DNA of 64,000 nt. Source: Chitinophagaceae bacterium UBA4411. Lineage in GTDB: Bacteria; Bacteroidota; Bacteroidia; Chitinophagales; Chitinophagaceae. The notes beneath the pieces are model-generated. The model was not told the DNA's origin, did no database searches, and was given only the letters and a program-made list of their open reading frames with translations. Every line of letters starts with the position of its first letter. The stretch's first letter is position 1. Position numbers and translations under genes: made by a program. The stretch covers positions 1 through 64,000 of the forward strand of contig DGQP01000004.1 of the NCBI GenBank assembly GCA_002400415.1, given 5' to 3'. Shown piece after piece: positions 17,472 to 26,509 of the stretch.

Positions 17472-17516
17472 TTATAAATGAAAAAGACTCAATTACTGAG
17501 TCTTTTTCATTTATAA
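17472..17516. terminator. Strong bidirectional terminator with 20-base-pair perfect stem
   Basis: Bases 17472-17491 are the exact reverse complement of 17497-17516 around the loop ATTAC. A-rich and T-rich arms give a U-tract in both directions, serving the convergent lacI-type and subtilase genes. Confidence 0.9.
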
Positions 17517-17529
17517 ACTGGTAGTAATT

Positions 17530-19227
17530 TTATCCTTTTCTTTTGGGTTTGACTGTTGATTTAACAGCTTTGCTGTTTTTATTTCTTTCACCTTTTAAGG
17601 TAGAAGCCAGTTTCAACGCTTCGTAGGCATTGATCACACCGCCTGAACGGCTGATCTCAGAGAGGTTTACTTCTTCTCCGGTGCCGGGATTCTTTACCTT
17701 TACCGGTGGTTTTTGTGCTGATTTTTCGATCACCATTTTCACCTGCTGCGGGCTCAGTGCGGGATAATATTCCAGGATCAATGCTGCCAGGCCGGCCACG
17801 ACCGGTGAGGCCATACTGGTTCCCTGTAAATTCTGATACGTATTACCACCGGGCACTGTTGCGTAGATTTTTACGCCGGGAGCAAATACATCCACTTCCT
17901 GTTTACCATAGTTAGAAAAATTAGCAGCAAGGCTGTTGCCATTCTCATTGTTAGGGCCGCTGGCGCCCACTGTGATCCAGTTACTGGCTCTTTTGCCATC
18001 ATTGAAAACAGGAGTGGGGTAGTTGAAGCTTGTATCAATGTTTTTCGCATCATTACCGGCAGCATGCACCAGCAATACACCTTTGCTTTCCGCATATTTC
18101 ACTGCATCATCCACCCATTGCTTTTCCGGAGAAAAGCCTTTACCAAAACTCATATTGATTACCTGTGCACCATTATCAGCAGCATACCGTATGGCAAGGG
18201 CGATATCTTTATCATGCTCATCACCATCCGGAACAGCCCGGAGTGCCATGATCTTTACATTATCCGCCACACCATCCATTCCTTTGCCATTTCCTCTTGC
18301 CGCAGCAATGATACCGGAAACGTGGGTGCCGTGTAAAGCAGATTTATTACTTACAAACACATTGTTGTTGCCGTAGAATTTATCATTGAAATCATTGTAA
18401 TTATCTTTCACAATATTGCCCCGGTAATTTTCCGGAGCAGTTTCAGCGGCTTCTGCTTTGTTCATCTCGCTGTCAACATACTCCCCAAATCCTTCCAGAA
18501 ATTCCTGGTTTGTTGATTCAAGGGCATCATTACCCGACATCAGCCCGTAGATCATGTTTTTTGCCTTTTTTACATCTGCATTATCTGAGCTCAATGCTTC
18601 CAGGTCTTTCCCGGTATATTTTTCTTTGCCTAATGCTTTTTGTAAAACAGTATCAGCCTTGGTAGCGCTGTTGTAAGCTCTTTTCAGGAACACCAGTTCC
18701 ATCGAACTTGTTTTTGAGTCGCCACCGGCCACTTCTTCCTTAGAACGTTTCCACATTTCATATTCAAACTTTTCTTCTTTAGAAAGTTTGTCGGCATCCA
18801 CATCTTTACCATCATATTTTGATTTGAACTGGTGGTAAACCCTGGCAGCTTCATAAGAATCTTTTTCCACGTTTTGCTTACCATCCCGGCTGCCAAGAAA
18901 ATTCCAGCCATTAATATCATCGATATAACCATTCTTGTCATCATCTATTCCATTACCGGGGATTTCTTTTTTATTGACCCATAAAACCGGTTTCAGGTCT
19001 TCATGTGCCGTATCAATACCGGAATCTATCACGGCCACAATCACAGTATTGCTCTTTACTTTTTTTGATTTAAGAAATTCATAGGCTTTGTCAATGCTGA
19101 TCCCGTAATAGCCATTGGCTTTTGGATCCTGCATATGCCATCCTTTGGGTACTTCCTGGGCAAACAGGGCAGATGTAATCAATCCGCCAATCGTCAGGAG
19201 AGAGGTACGTTTCACTAAATTGGTCAT
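17530..19227 (-). CDS. S8 family serine peptidase (subtilase) with long insertion
   Basis: A 565-residue secreted subtilisin-like protease. The signal peptide ends near LFAQEV (residue 24). The catalytic triad is complete: Asp68 in VIDSGID, His299 in LHGTHVSG and Ser471 in GTSMASP. The oxyanion-hole Asn lies in HAAGNDAKN (~392). Asp and His are 231 residues apart, while typical subtilases have about 35 to 60, so roughly 180 residues are inserted between them (mostly charged, helix-rich, 112-285). The C-terminus ends in a Lys-rich tail (KSTVKPKRKG). No separate inhibitor-type propeptide is evident. It stands alone between two terminators. Confidence 0.92.
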   Translation of the reverse strand: MTNLVKRTSLLTIGGLITSALFAQEVPKGWHMQDPKANGYYGISIDKAYEFLKSKKVKSNTVIVAVIDSGIDTAHEDLKPVLWVNKKEIPGNGIDDDKNGYIDDINGWNFLGSRDGKQNVEKDSYEAARVYHQFKSKYDGKDVDADKLSKEEKFEYEMWKRSKEEVAGGDSKTSSMELVFLKRAYNSATKADTVLQKALGKEKYTGKDLEALSSDNADVKKAKNMIYGLMSGNDALESTNQEFLEGFGEYVDSEMNKAEAAETAPENYRGNIVKDNYNDFNDKFYGNNNVFVSNKSALHGTHVSGIIAAARGNGKGMDGVADNVKIMALRAVPDGDEHDKDIALAIRYAADNGAQVINMSFGKGFSPEKQWVDDAVKYAESKGVLLVHAAGNDAKNIDTSFNYPTPVFNDGKRASNWITVGASGPNNENGNSLAANFSNYGKQEVDVFAPGVKIYATVPGGNTYQNLQGTSMASPVVAGLAALILEYYPALSPQQVKMVIEKSAQKPPVKVKNPGTGEEVNLSEISRSGGVINAYEALKLASTLKGERNKNSKAVKSTVKPKRKG

Positions 19228-19303
19228 TTGCGTTTTTTTAATATTACAAATTTGCTAAAGGCGTCAAAAGTAATGATTACCATTCATACAATTTACATAA
19301 GCC

Positions 19304-19337
19304 AAACCCCCGCTTTTGGGTGTAAAAGCAGGGGTTT
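19304..19337 (-). terminator. Terminator after the OmpA/TSP3 gene
   Basis: AAACCCC-C-GCTTTT (19304-19317) pairs with AAAAGC-A-GGGGTTT (19324-19337) with one internal mismatch. It lies between the stop of the OmpA-like gene and the start of the subtilase gene. The U-tract is short. Confidence 0.6.
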
Positions 19338-19366
19338 GTGAGAATTTTGACGAATCATTGGCGGAC

Positions 19367-20866
19367 TTAGTTGCTTAATTTCAGTTCCACCCTTCTGTTT
19401 TGTGCTTTTTCGGCTTCCGTTTTACCACTGTTGAGAGGTTGAGACGGCCCGAAACCTTTGGCAGAAAGCCTGCCGGAGTCTATTCCTTTTGATTCAAAAT
19501 AAGTTTTTACGTTATCAGCACGGTCTTGCGACAATTGTATGTTGGCATTATAGTTTGCATCTGCACTGGTATGCCCCTCAATCGACAATTTCAGTTCCGG
19601 GTTTTGCTTCATGATCATTACCACTTCGTCCAGCACTTTGAAAGAGGATTTCAGGAGACTGGCTTTCGCAAATTCGAACTGGATGCGTTTGGCGGCATAA
19701 TTGACTTTCTCAACAATCTCCTGCTGTATGGCAGGGCACCCATTATTTTCTTTCAATCCAGGTACTTTCGGACATTTATCGTCTTCATCGTTCACCCCGT
19801 CATTATCCGTGTCTGGTACCGGGCAACCTTCGTAGCGCCCCAGACCCACAACCTGCGGGCATTTATCATCATCGTCATTCACACCATCATTATCTGAATC
19901 CGGTACCGGGCAACCATTATACCGGGCTACTCCGGGTATATCCGGGCACTTATCAAGATCATCGGTAATGCCATCGCCATCTTTATCTTTTGGAGCCGGG
20001 CAACCTTTATAGGCAAGTATACCCGGCACATCTATGCAGTTGTCTTCTTTGTCAGGAATGCCGTCGGCATCTTTATCCGGGCAACCTTTTGTTATAGCCG
20101 GCCCGGCTTCATCCGGACAGGCATCCTGCTCATCAGGAATACCATCCTTATCCCTGTCTTTTATCTTCTTTTCAGGCGCGGTCTGCGGGCCAAGGAAGAT
20201 ACCCAGCGTGGCGCCGATTACCTGGTGTTTAAACGTACCGGTATAATCTTTGGCCTGGTAAAAATCATTCAATCCGCGGCTGTAGTTAGCCGTCAGGAAT
20301 ACACGGCCAAATTCAAGCCCGGCTAATGCATTGGCACCATAATTCAGTACTTTATATTTTCCCGGGGCATCGCCTACGGGGAGGTCTGTATTTTCTTCTG
20401 ACGTAAATACGCCCTGGTCATTGATTTCTTTTGTTTCTTTCCCGTTATAAAAAAAGGAGGCATAAGGACCGGCGCCAATAATCAATTTTGTTTTAGTGTT
20501 GAGCCTGAATTTGTAGACCAGGTTCAGGGGCAGGTCGATATAATTAACGAACTGCTCTGAAGACTGGAAAACAGTACCGTTGCCCCCGCTGATGTCACCT
20601 GCAAATTTTCTTCCCTTATTAAAAAAGACGATGCCGGGTTGGAAAAACAGGTTTGATTTTTCCGCAAAAGGCACATCAGCTAAAAATCCAAAATGAACGC
20701 CGGTGCGGCCTGAATAACCGTTTTTAAAAGTAGAAAAATCGGGGAGATCATTTTCTTCAATTACTTCGGACTGGTGACCACCAAGAACAAGGGCAACTCT
20801 TATCTGTGCATTAGCTATAAAAAAACTGCTGAGTACAAATGCGAGCGCAAGGAATGATCCTTTCAT
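19367..20866 (-). CDS. OmpA family protein with thrombospondin type 3 repeats
   Basis: A 499-residue outer-membrane protein. The ATG at 20866 gives a clean signal peptide (ending FFIANAQ); a longer in-frame start at 20935 would begin inside the upstream terminator and is rejected. After an N-terminal barrel-like domain (~20-230) come about five calcium-binding TSP3 units of the type D-x-D-x-D-G-x-x-D-x-x-D-x-C-P, then an OmpA C-terminal domain (LKLSIEGHTSADANYNANIQLSQDRADNV) that binds peptidoglycan. It therefore ties the outer membrane to the wall. The TSP3 part is encoded by near-repeat DNA around 19740-20140. Confidence 0.92.
   Translation of the reverse strand: MKGSFLALAFVLSSFFIANAQIRVALVLGGHQSEVIEENDLPDFSTFKNGYSGRTGVHFGFLADVPFAEKSNLFFQPGIVFFNKGRKFAGDISGGNGTVFQSSEQFVNYIDLPLNLVYKFRLNTKTKLIIGAGPYASFFYNGKETKEINDQGVFTSEENTDLPVGDAPGKYKVLNYGANALAGLEFGRVFLTANYSRGLNDFYQAKDYTGTFKHQVIGATLGIFLGPQTAPEKKIKDRDKDGIPDEQDACPDEAGPAITKGCPDKDADGIPDKEDNCIDVPGILAYKGCPAPKDKDGDGITDDLDKCPDIPGVARYNGCPVPDSDNDGVNDDDDKCPQVVGLGRYEGCPVPDTDNDGVNDEDDKCPKVPGLKENNGCPAIQQEIVEKVNYAAKRIQFEFAKASLLKSSFKVLDEVVMIMKQNPELKLSIEGHTSADANYNANIQLSQDRADNVKTYFESKGIDSGRLSAKGFGPSQPLNSGKTEAEKAQNRRVELKLSN
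19760..20140. repeat. Imperfect tandem DNA repeats encoding TSP3 units
   Basis: Blocks of about 78 to 96 bases recur within the OmpA-like gene. The stretches around 19791-19840 and 19887-19935 are closest, sharing CATTATC and GGTACCGGGCAACC. They encode the calcium-binding repeats and could vary in copy number between strains. Confidence 0.6.
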
Positions 20867-20933
20867 GGGAACTGGGTTAGGTTTTAGGGATATTGTTTCA
20901 GGCTGTAAAAATTGGAAATTTTTCGCAGAAATC

Positions 20934-20969
20934 ATAGCAATAAGGCCGCTTTGAGGGCCTTATTGCTAT
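20934..20969 (-). terminator. Terminator overlapping the ALDH stop codon
   Basis: Bases 20934-20947 pair perfectly with 20956-20969 (14 pairs) around an eight-base loop. The right arm contains the stop codon of the dehydrogenase gene. The U-tract on the minus strand is poor. Confidence 0.65.
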
Positions 20970-22489
20970 AAATCAAACTTTATACCTTGTGCCAGTGGCA
21001 ATTTTGTACTGTAGTTAATGGTATTGGTTTGCCGGCGCATATAGTTTTTCCAGGCATCACTGCCACTTTCCCGTCCACCACCTGTTTCTTTTTCGCCTCC
21101 GAAAGCACCCCCGATCTCTGCCCCGGAAGTGCCAATATTGACATTGGCAATTCCACAATCACTGCCGGCGGCCGACAGGAATTGTTCTGCCTCCCGCAGG
21201 TTCAGCGTCATGATTGAGGAAGAGAGTCCCTGCGGTACTTCATTTTGTATTGCTATCGCTTCATCAATTGTTTGATACTTCAGTAAGTACAATATTGGCG
21301 CAAAGGTTTCATGCTGTACAATTTTATAACCCGGTTTTGCTTCAGCCACGCAGGGTTTCACATAACAGCCGCTTTCATAACCTGCTCCGCTCAATACTCC
21401 ACCCTCTACTATAAAATTACCACCTTCAGCTTTGCACTTTTCAATCGAATCAAGATACAGTTTAACAGCGCCTGTATCGATCAGCGGGCCTACATGATTA
21501 TGCTGATCCAGCGGGTCGCCGATTCGGAGTTGTTGATAGGCTTTGACTAATTTTTCTTTGAATGCCTCATAAATGTCTTCATGAATAATCAGTCTTCTCG
21601 TGGTTGTGCATCGTTGGCCGGCAGTGCCAACAGCGCCAAATAAAGCGCCGGTGATGGCAATATCAAGATCGGCGTCCCTGGAAATAATGATGGCATTGTT
21701 ACCGCCCAGCTCTAATAAGGCTCTTCCTAATCTTGCGCCCAGTGCTGCACCAACTGCTTTCCCCATTTTCGTGGAGCCTGTTGCTGAAACTAATGGCACT
21801 CTCGTATCATGACTCATCCATTCACCCACTTCGCGGCCACCAATGATCAGCCCGCTTACGCCTTCGGGTACATTATTTTTGGCAAATACTTTATTTACGA
21901 TATGCTGGCAGGCCACGCCACATAAAGGTGTTTTTTCAGAGGGCTTCCAGATGCAAACATCACCACACACCCAGGCCAGCATACTGTTCCAGCTCCATAC
22001 GGCTACGGGGAAATTGAATGCGGATATAATACCCACAATTCCTAAAGGATGCCATTGTTCATACATCCGGTGAGCAGGTCTTTCACTGTGCATCGTCAAT
22101 CCATGTAACTGTCTTGAAAGGCCGACTGCAAAATCACAGATATCGATCATCTCCTGCACCTCACCCAATCCTTCCTGCAGGCTTTTACCCATTTCATAAG
22201 AAACGAGTTTTCCCAATGGTTCTTTATACCGGCGTAATGCTTCGCCCACCTGGCGCACCACGTCACCTCTTTTGGGGGCAGGCCATAATCTCCATTCTTT
22301 AAAAGCTTCTTCTGCTTGTTGTATAACGGCTTCATAACTTTCTTTGTCTGCAGAAGTAACAGCGCCGATTTTCTGACCATCAACAGGAGAGAAGGACTCT
22401 ATTGTTTCACCTTTTGCATCCAGCCAGTTATTGCCGGTGCTTACGCCTTTATTGAGGGTTTCTATCTTTAGTGTTTCGAGGAAATTCAT
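20966..22489 (-). CDS. Aldehyde dehydrogenase, ALDH7 (antiquitin / aminoadipic semialdehyde) type
   Basis: A 507-residue NAD(P)-dependent aldehyde dehydrogenase. Cys294 (GTAGQRCTTTRRL) is the nucleophile, Glu260 (LLELGGNN) the general base and Lys182 (WKPSEKTP) contacts the cofactor. The overall pattern, including SPVDGQ, ERPAHRMYEQWHPLG and SSSIMTLNLREAEQFLS, is that of ALDH7, whose members oxidise alpha-aminoadipate semialdehyde in lysine breakdown. The ATG at 22489 (MNFLETLKIE) is preferred over an in-frame start at 22513. No other lysine-degradation gene is adjacent, so the substrate is a family-based inference. Confidence 0.92.
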   Translation of the reverse strand: MNFLETLKIETLNKGVSTGNNWLDAKGETIESFSPVDGQKIGAVTSADKESYEAVIQQAEEAFKEWRLWPAPKRGDVVRQVGEALRRYKEPLGKLVSYEMGKSLQEGLGEVQEMIDICDFAVGLSRQLHGLTMHSERPAHRMYEQWHPLGIVGIISAFNFPVAVWSWNSMLAWVCGDVCIWKPSEKTPLCGVACQHIVNKVFAKNNVPEGVSGLIIGGREVGEWMSHDTRVPLVSATGSTKMGKAVGAALGARLGRALLELGGNNAIIISRDADLDIAITGALFGAVGTAGQRCTTTRRLIIHEDIYEAFKEKLVKAYQQLRIGDPLDQHNHVGPLIDTGAVKLYLDSIEKCKAEGGNFIVEGGVLSGAGYESGCYVKPCVAEAKPGYKIVQHETFAPILYLLKYQTIDEAIAIQNEVPQGLSSSIMTLNLREAEQFLSAAGSDCGIANVNIGTSGAEIGGAFGGEKETGGGRESGSDAWKNYMRRQTNTINYSTKLPLAQGIKFDL

Positions 22490-22557
22490 ATAGCATATTT
22501 TATTGCGCTGCAAAGTTCAGTCTTTTTACTGCCGGAAAAAAGTTTCTGATCAATAAA

Positions 22558-22580
22558 AATGCCGGGATTGTTCCGGCATT
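22558..22580 (-). terminator. Terminator at the end of the pan/ppk gene run
   Basis: AATGCCGG (22558-22565) pairs with CCGGCATT (22573-22580) around a seven-base loop; the A-run just left of it gives a U-tract on the minus transcript. It lies 21 bases beyond the panB stop. Confidence 0.75.
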
Positions 22581-22601
22581 AAGATATAAAAAACTGATAG
22601 A

Positions 22602-23417
22602 TCAATATTGTTCCTGCTGGTTAGGAAAGTCGCCCGATTTTACATCACGAATATAATTCCTGACTGCATCGGACGCCAGCTCATGAACATTGAGATACTG
22701 GCGGAGAAATCTTGGTTTGAATTCGGTATTAATACCCAGCATGTCATGCATCACCAGCACCTGCCCGTCGCAATCCCCGCCGGCACCGATCCCGATGGTG
22801 GGGATTGTTAAACTTTGAGACACTTCTTTGGCCAGCGCAGCCGGAATTTTTTCTAATACGGTGGCGAAGCATCCGGCTTCTTCCAGCAGCCTGGCATCAT
22901 GGCGAAGTTTATTCGCTTCTTCTTCTTCTTTAGCTCTTACAGTATAGGTGCCAAATTTGTAAATGGATTGCGGAGTTAACCCTAAATGTCCCATAACAGG
23001 TATACCGGCAGAAACAATTTTCCTGACTGATTCCAGCACTTCCTCACCGCCTTCCAGCTTGATGGAGTGAGCACCGGTTTCCTTCATGATGCGGATAGCA
23101 GATGCTAAGGCTATATCTGAATTGGACTGGTAAGAACCAAAAGGAAGATCAACCACAACCAGGCAATGATGTATGCCCCGGATAACAGAGGAAGCATGAT
23201 AGATTATCTGGTCCAGTGTAATAGGCAATGTGGTTTCATGACCCGCCATAACATTGGAGGCCGAATCACCCACCAGTATTACGTCAATACCAGCGCCGTC
23301 AATGATTTTTGCAAATGAAAAATCATATGCTGTCAGCATGCTGATCTTTTCTCCGGCTGCCTTCATATTCTGAAGGGTGTGAGTGGTAATCCTTTTTACT
23401 TCTTTATTAACAGACAT
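22602..23417 (-). CDS. panB: 3-methyl-2-oxobutanoate hydroxymethyltransferase
   Basis: A 271-residue enzyme of pantothenate (vitamin B5) synthesis that transfers a hydroxymethyl group from 5,10-methylenetetrahydrofolate to alpha-ketoisovalerate, giving ketopantoate. Family signatures are MLTAYDFSFAKIIDGAGIDVILVGDSASNVMAGHETTLPIT near the N-terminus (metal-binding Asp), KLEGG, VMGHLGLTPQS and IPTIGIGAGGDCDGQVLVMHDMLG. Length is normal. It lies 34 bases downstream of ppx and closes a seven-gene same-strand run that also contains panC and panD. Confidence 0.97.
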   Translation of the reverse strand: MSVNKEVKRITTHTLQNMKAAGEKISMLTAYDFSFAKIIDGAGIDVILVGDSASNVMAGHETTLPITLDQIIYHASSVIRGIHHCLVVVDLPFGSYQSNSDIALASAIRIMKETGAHSIKLEGGEEVLESVRKIVSAGIPVMGHLGLTPQSIYKFGTYTVRAKEEEEANKLRHDARLLEEAGCFATVLEKIPAALAKEVSQSLTIPTIGIGAGGDCDGQVLVMHDMLGINTEFKPRFLRQYLNVHELASDAVRNYIRDVKSGDFPNQQEQY

Positions 23418-23451
23418 AGAGATTTTGAAATTTTGGAGTTGGGAAATTTCG

Positions 23452-24348
23452 TCAGACTTCTATTTCTTTCAACTTCACTTCATCATACAGGTTATGGATC
23501 AGGCCATCCGCCAGCCCGATCTTAGGTACATAAATTTCATCGGCATCTGTCCAGCGCATGACATTGATATAAATGAGCAATGCCGGAATGATTACATCGG
23601 CACGGTCTTCCCGCAGGCGGTATAAACTCATCCGTTGCGGAAGTGATATCGTGCTGAATTCTTTATAGTAGTCTCTCAGCAGTTCCAGTGAAAGAGGTTT
23701 GCCCTCTTTTCGCTTTGACAACGAAAAGATTTTATTGATGTTACCGCCGGAACCAATAGCTGTAACATGATGGTATCCCTTTGTTTTGCTGCGCAGGAAT
23801 TCTTTCATTTCATCCCAGAGGGATTCCTGTACCTGGTTTTTTAATAAGCGGATAGTGCCAATATTGAAAGATTCTTTAAAGATCATTTTACCATCACTGA
23901 AAAAAGTAAGTTCAGTACTTCCTCCACCCACGTCTATGTATAAATAAGATTCATCTTTTTTCATATCATCGGCTGTGTGGTTCTCGTAAATAAAAGAAGC
24001 TTCTTCCTGGCCGCTGATAACATGAATATCAATACCCGTTTCGGCTTTTACCTTTTTAATAATCTCCGGGGCATTTACGGCATCCCGCATGGCGGAGGTG
24101 GCACAGGCTTTCAGGTGCTTTACCTCGTATACATCCAGCAATAACTTATAGGATTTGATCGTCTTGATCACTTTTTCTGCCTTTACAACTGATATTTCTC
24201 CTTTGTCGAAAACATCAAAGCCCAGCCGTAAGGGTACACGAACAAGGGCTATCTTCAGAAATTCAGGTTTGTCCTGTGGTCCGGGAATCACATCACTGAT
24301 CAATAATCTCGCTGCATTACTCCCGATATCAATGGCTGCCAGTCTCAC
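23452..24348 (-). CDS. ppx: Exopolyphosphatase / pppGpp phosphatase family protein
   Basis: A 298-residue protein of the Ppx/GppA family (ASKHA fold), which removes terminal phosphate from polyphosphate or from pppGpp. The phosphate-binding loops are RLAAIDIGSNAARLL (residues ~2-16) and YIDVGGGSTELTFF (~137-150), with the catalytic Glu in SGQEEASF (~117). It is the short form, made of the two ASKHA domains only and lacking the C-terminal HD-like domain of E. coli Ppx (~513 residues). Its start overlaps the 3' end of ppk1 by 20 bases, so the two are translated from one message, linking polyphosphate making and breaking. Confidence 0.9.
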   Translation of the reverse strand: MRLAAIDIGSNAARLLISDVIPGPQDKPEFLKIALVRVPLRLGFDVFDKGEISVVKAEKVIKTIKSYKLLLDVYEVKHLKACATSAMRDAVNAPEIIKKVKAETGIDIHVISGQEEASFIYENHTADDMKKDESYLYIDVGGGSTELTFFSDGKMIFKESFNIGTIRLLKNQVQESLWDEMKEFLRSKTKGYHHVTAIGSGGNINKIFSLSKRKEGKPLSLELLRDYYKEFSTISLPQRMSLYRLREDRADVIIPALLIYINVMRWTDADEIYVPKIGLADGLIHNLYDEVKLKEIEV

Positions 24349-26431
24349 GATGGGTTAGTGTTTTTTTATACAGGTAATTATAAGTTTCAACCTGTGAACG
24401 GACTTTTTTCCGGGTGGTTCGGATATATTCATTATTCAATTGGTTATCCAGCCATCTTGCTTTCACATTGTCCTGCAATTGTATATTCAAAATATCTTTC
24501 AGTTCCTGTTTGATATCCTCGTCAAAAATCGGACAGGTAGCTTCCACACGGTGTTCCAGGTTTCTCAACATCCAGTCTGCCGAAGATATGTAAACTTTCT
24601 CTTTGCCCCTGTTGTGAAATACCCACACCCGTGCATGTTCCAGGTATTCATCCACAATACTGATAGCACGAACAGGCTGTTTAAACTTTTTATTCTGCGA
24701 GAACATACAGAATATCCCTCTTACAATAAGCCGGATCGGCACACCTGCACGGGCAGCATCGGTCAGTTTAAGAATCAACTGTTCATCGGAGAGAGAATTC
24801 ATTTTAAGCGTGATGCCGCAGGGTTTTCTCCGTTGCGCATTTTTTATTTCCTCGTCAATCAACTGGTTGATCTCCTTTCTGATAAAATTCGGACTGGGGA
24901 TAACCGTCTTGCATTCCCTCAGAAAATTGATGCCTGTTTTGGGATGTTCCAGGTAGTTAAATATACGGCTCACATCATGCATGATCTTTGGGTTGGATGT
25001 CAGCAGGCAATGGTCAGCGTACACTTTTGAAGTCCGCTCATTCAGGTTGCCCGTGCTTACAAATCCATATTGAATAAAATGATCTTTTATTTTTTTCCTG
25101 ATCAGGCAGACCTTGGAATGCACTTTCATATTGGGTATCTCCACCAGCACTTTAGCTCCTTCTTCTTCCAGCCGTTCTTTCCACTCCATATTGGCTTCTT
25201 CTTCAAACCTCGCCCTTAGTTCCAGCATCACCACCACTTCTTTGCCGTTCCGAACTGCATTGATCAATGCATTGATGATCCGGGATTGCTGTGCCAGCCT
25301 GTAACAGGTAATCTTGATGGATGTAACATCCGGGTCAAATGCAGCTTCCCGCAATAAGTCGATCAGGGGTGTGAAAGAGTGGTAGGGGAAGTGCAGCATC
25401 ACATCTCTTTCCATTATTACGTCTGACACACGGTGTTCTGTCAGCAGCGGGTGATCAAATGGCTTTTTCCGTTTTGTTTTTTCTTTAAAAACCTGGTCGG
25501 GAAAATCCATAAAATGCCGGAAATTATGAATGCGTCCCCCGGGGATCAGGTTATCTCTTTTGGTCAGGTTCAGCCGGCGGATCAGGTATTCGAGCAGGCC
25601 TGCATCCATTTCCCGGTCATATACAAACCGGACGGGCTTCCCTTTGCGCCGGTTCTTTAGTCCTTTTTCTATTTTTTGTATGATGGTGGTGGACACATCA
25701 TTTTCTATATCCATTTCTGCATCACGGGTTACTTTAAAGATATGTGCCTGGTACTGGTCATACCCGAAATAGGAAAAGATATCCGGAAGGTTAAAACGGA
25801 TCACATCTTCGAGCAGGATAATATGATGTTCGTCCGGTTTGGAAGGCAGCAAAAGAAACCGCCCCAATACACGACTGGGTATTTCAATAAGTGCATATTT
25901 CTTCTTCAATGCACTTTCTTTTTTCCACATTACCACGGCCAGGTAAATAGATTTATCACGCAGGTTCGGAAAAACGGGAATGTTTTCAATCATCAGCGGA
26001 ATCAGGTTCGGGCTTACTTCTTCTTCATAGTAGTTTCTTACAAAATCCTGCTGATCGTGGGTCAGATCCTTTTCTGTTTTCAGAAATATCTTTTGTTCAT
26101 TCAGCTTTTGAAGCACTTCTTCCCAGATGCGGTTAAATTCTCCCTGCTGATTCAGTACGAGCATCTGGATCTCATCCAGTATCTGCTGCGGGTCATCTTC
26201 CAGATGCATGTTCGCCCTGCTGCCATATTTGATCATCCGTTTCAGGGTAGCCACCCTTACCCGGAAAAACTCATCCATATTATTAGAAAATATTCCAAGA
26301 AACCGCACCCTTTCCCGTAATGGCACGGTGGGATCACCGGCTTCCTGCAACACTCTTGCATTAAATGAAAGCCAGCTTATATCTCTTGCGATTGTTCTTT
26401 TTTTTGCCGAAGCCATAACTATAGGGTCCAT
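24329..26431 (-). CDS. ppk1: Polyphosphate kinase 1
   Basis: A 700-residue enzyme that polymerises the gamma-phosphate of ATP into inorganic polyphosphate. All PPK1 parts are present: the N domain (RDISWLSFNARVLQEA, NNMDEFFRVRVATL), the head domain, and the two C domains of phospholipase-D-like fold. The autophosphorylated His lies in PNMKVHSKVCLI and the second conserved His in NLEHRVEATCPIF. An internal ATG at 26416 (MASAKKRTIARD) is a plausible alternative start. A seven-pair hairpin at 26430-26450 overlaps the first ATG. It overlaps ppx by 20 bases and follows rfaE2 by 78 bases. Confidence 0.96.
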   Translation of the reverse strand: MDPIVMASAKKRTIARDISWLSFNARVLQEAGDPTVPLRERVRFLGIFSNNMDEFFRVRVATLKRMIKYGSRANMHLEDDPQQILDEIQMLVLNQQGEFNRIWEEVLQKLNEQKIFLKTEKDLTHDQQDFVRNYYEEEVSPNLIPLMIENIPVFPNLRDKSIYLAVVMWKKESALKKKYALIEIPSRVLGRFLLLPSKPDEHHIILLEDVIRFNLPDIFSYFGYDQYQAHIFKVTRDAEMDIENDVSTTIIQKIEKGLKNRRKGKPVRFVYDREMDAGLLEYLIRRLNLTKRDNLIPGGRIHNFRHFMDFPDQVFKEKTKRKKPFDHPLLTEHRVSDVIMERDVMLHFPYHSFTPLIDLLREAAFDPDVTSIKITCYRLAQQSRIINALINAVRNGKEVVVMLELRARFEEEANMEWKERLEEEGAKVLVEIPNMKVHSKVCLIRKKIKDHFIQYGFVSTGNLNERTSKVYADHCLLTSNPKIMHDVSRIFNYLEHPKTGINFLRECKTVIPSPNFIRKEINQLIDEEIKNAQRRKPCGITLKMNSLSDEQLILKLTDAARAGVPIRLIVRGIFCMFSQNKKFKQPVRAISIVDEYLEHARVWVFHNRGKEKVYISSADWMLRNLEHRVEATCPIFDEDIKQELKDILNIQLQDNVKARWLDNQLNNEYIRTTRKKVRSQVETYNYLYKKTLTHRETGSH

Positions 26432-26450
26432 CTTATTTCATTGATAAGAT
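26430..26450. promoter_or_regulatory. Hairpin over the ppk1 translation start
   Basis: ATCTTAT (26430-26436) pairs perfectly with ATAAGAT (26444-26450) around a seven-base loop. In the minus message it covers the first ppk1 ATG and could limit its use or favour the ATG at 26416. There is no U-tract, so it is not a terminator. Confidence 0.35.
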
Positions 26451-26509
26451 ATGAAATTAATGAACGGGGTAAAAGTTTGATATTAAGTTTTTAGAAACAA
26501 GGGAAATGC

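Noticed and set aside
19760..20140. Repeat array outside a gene
   Set aside because: The repeats are in frame and encode calcium-binding TSP3 units of the OmpA-like protein.
25676..26320. A 214-codon open frame on the plus strand opposite ppk1
   Set aside because: It mirrors the ppk1 codons, has no family resemblance, and ppk1 is certain from its motifs.
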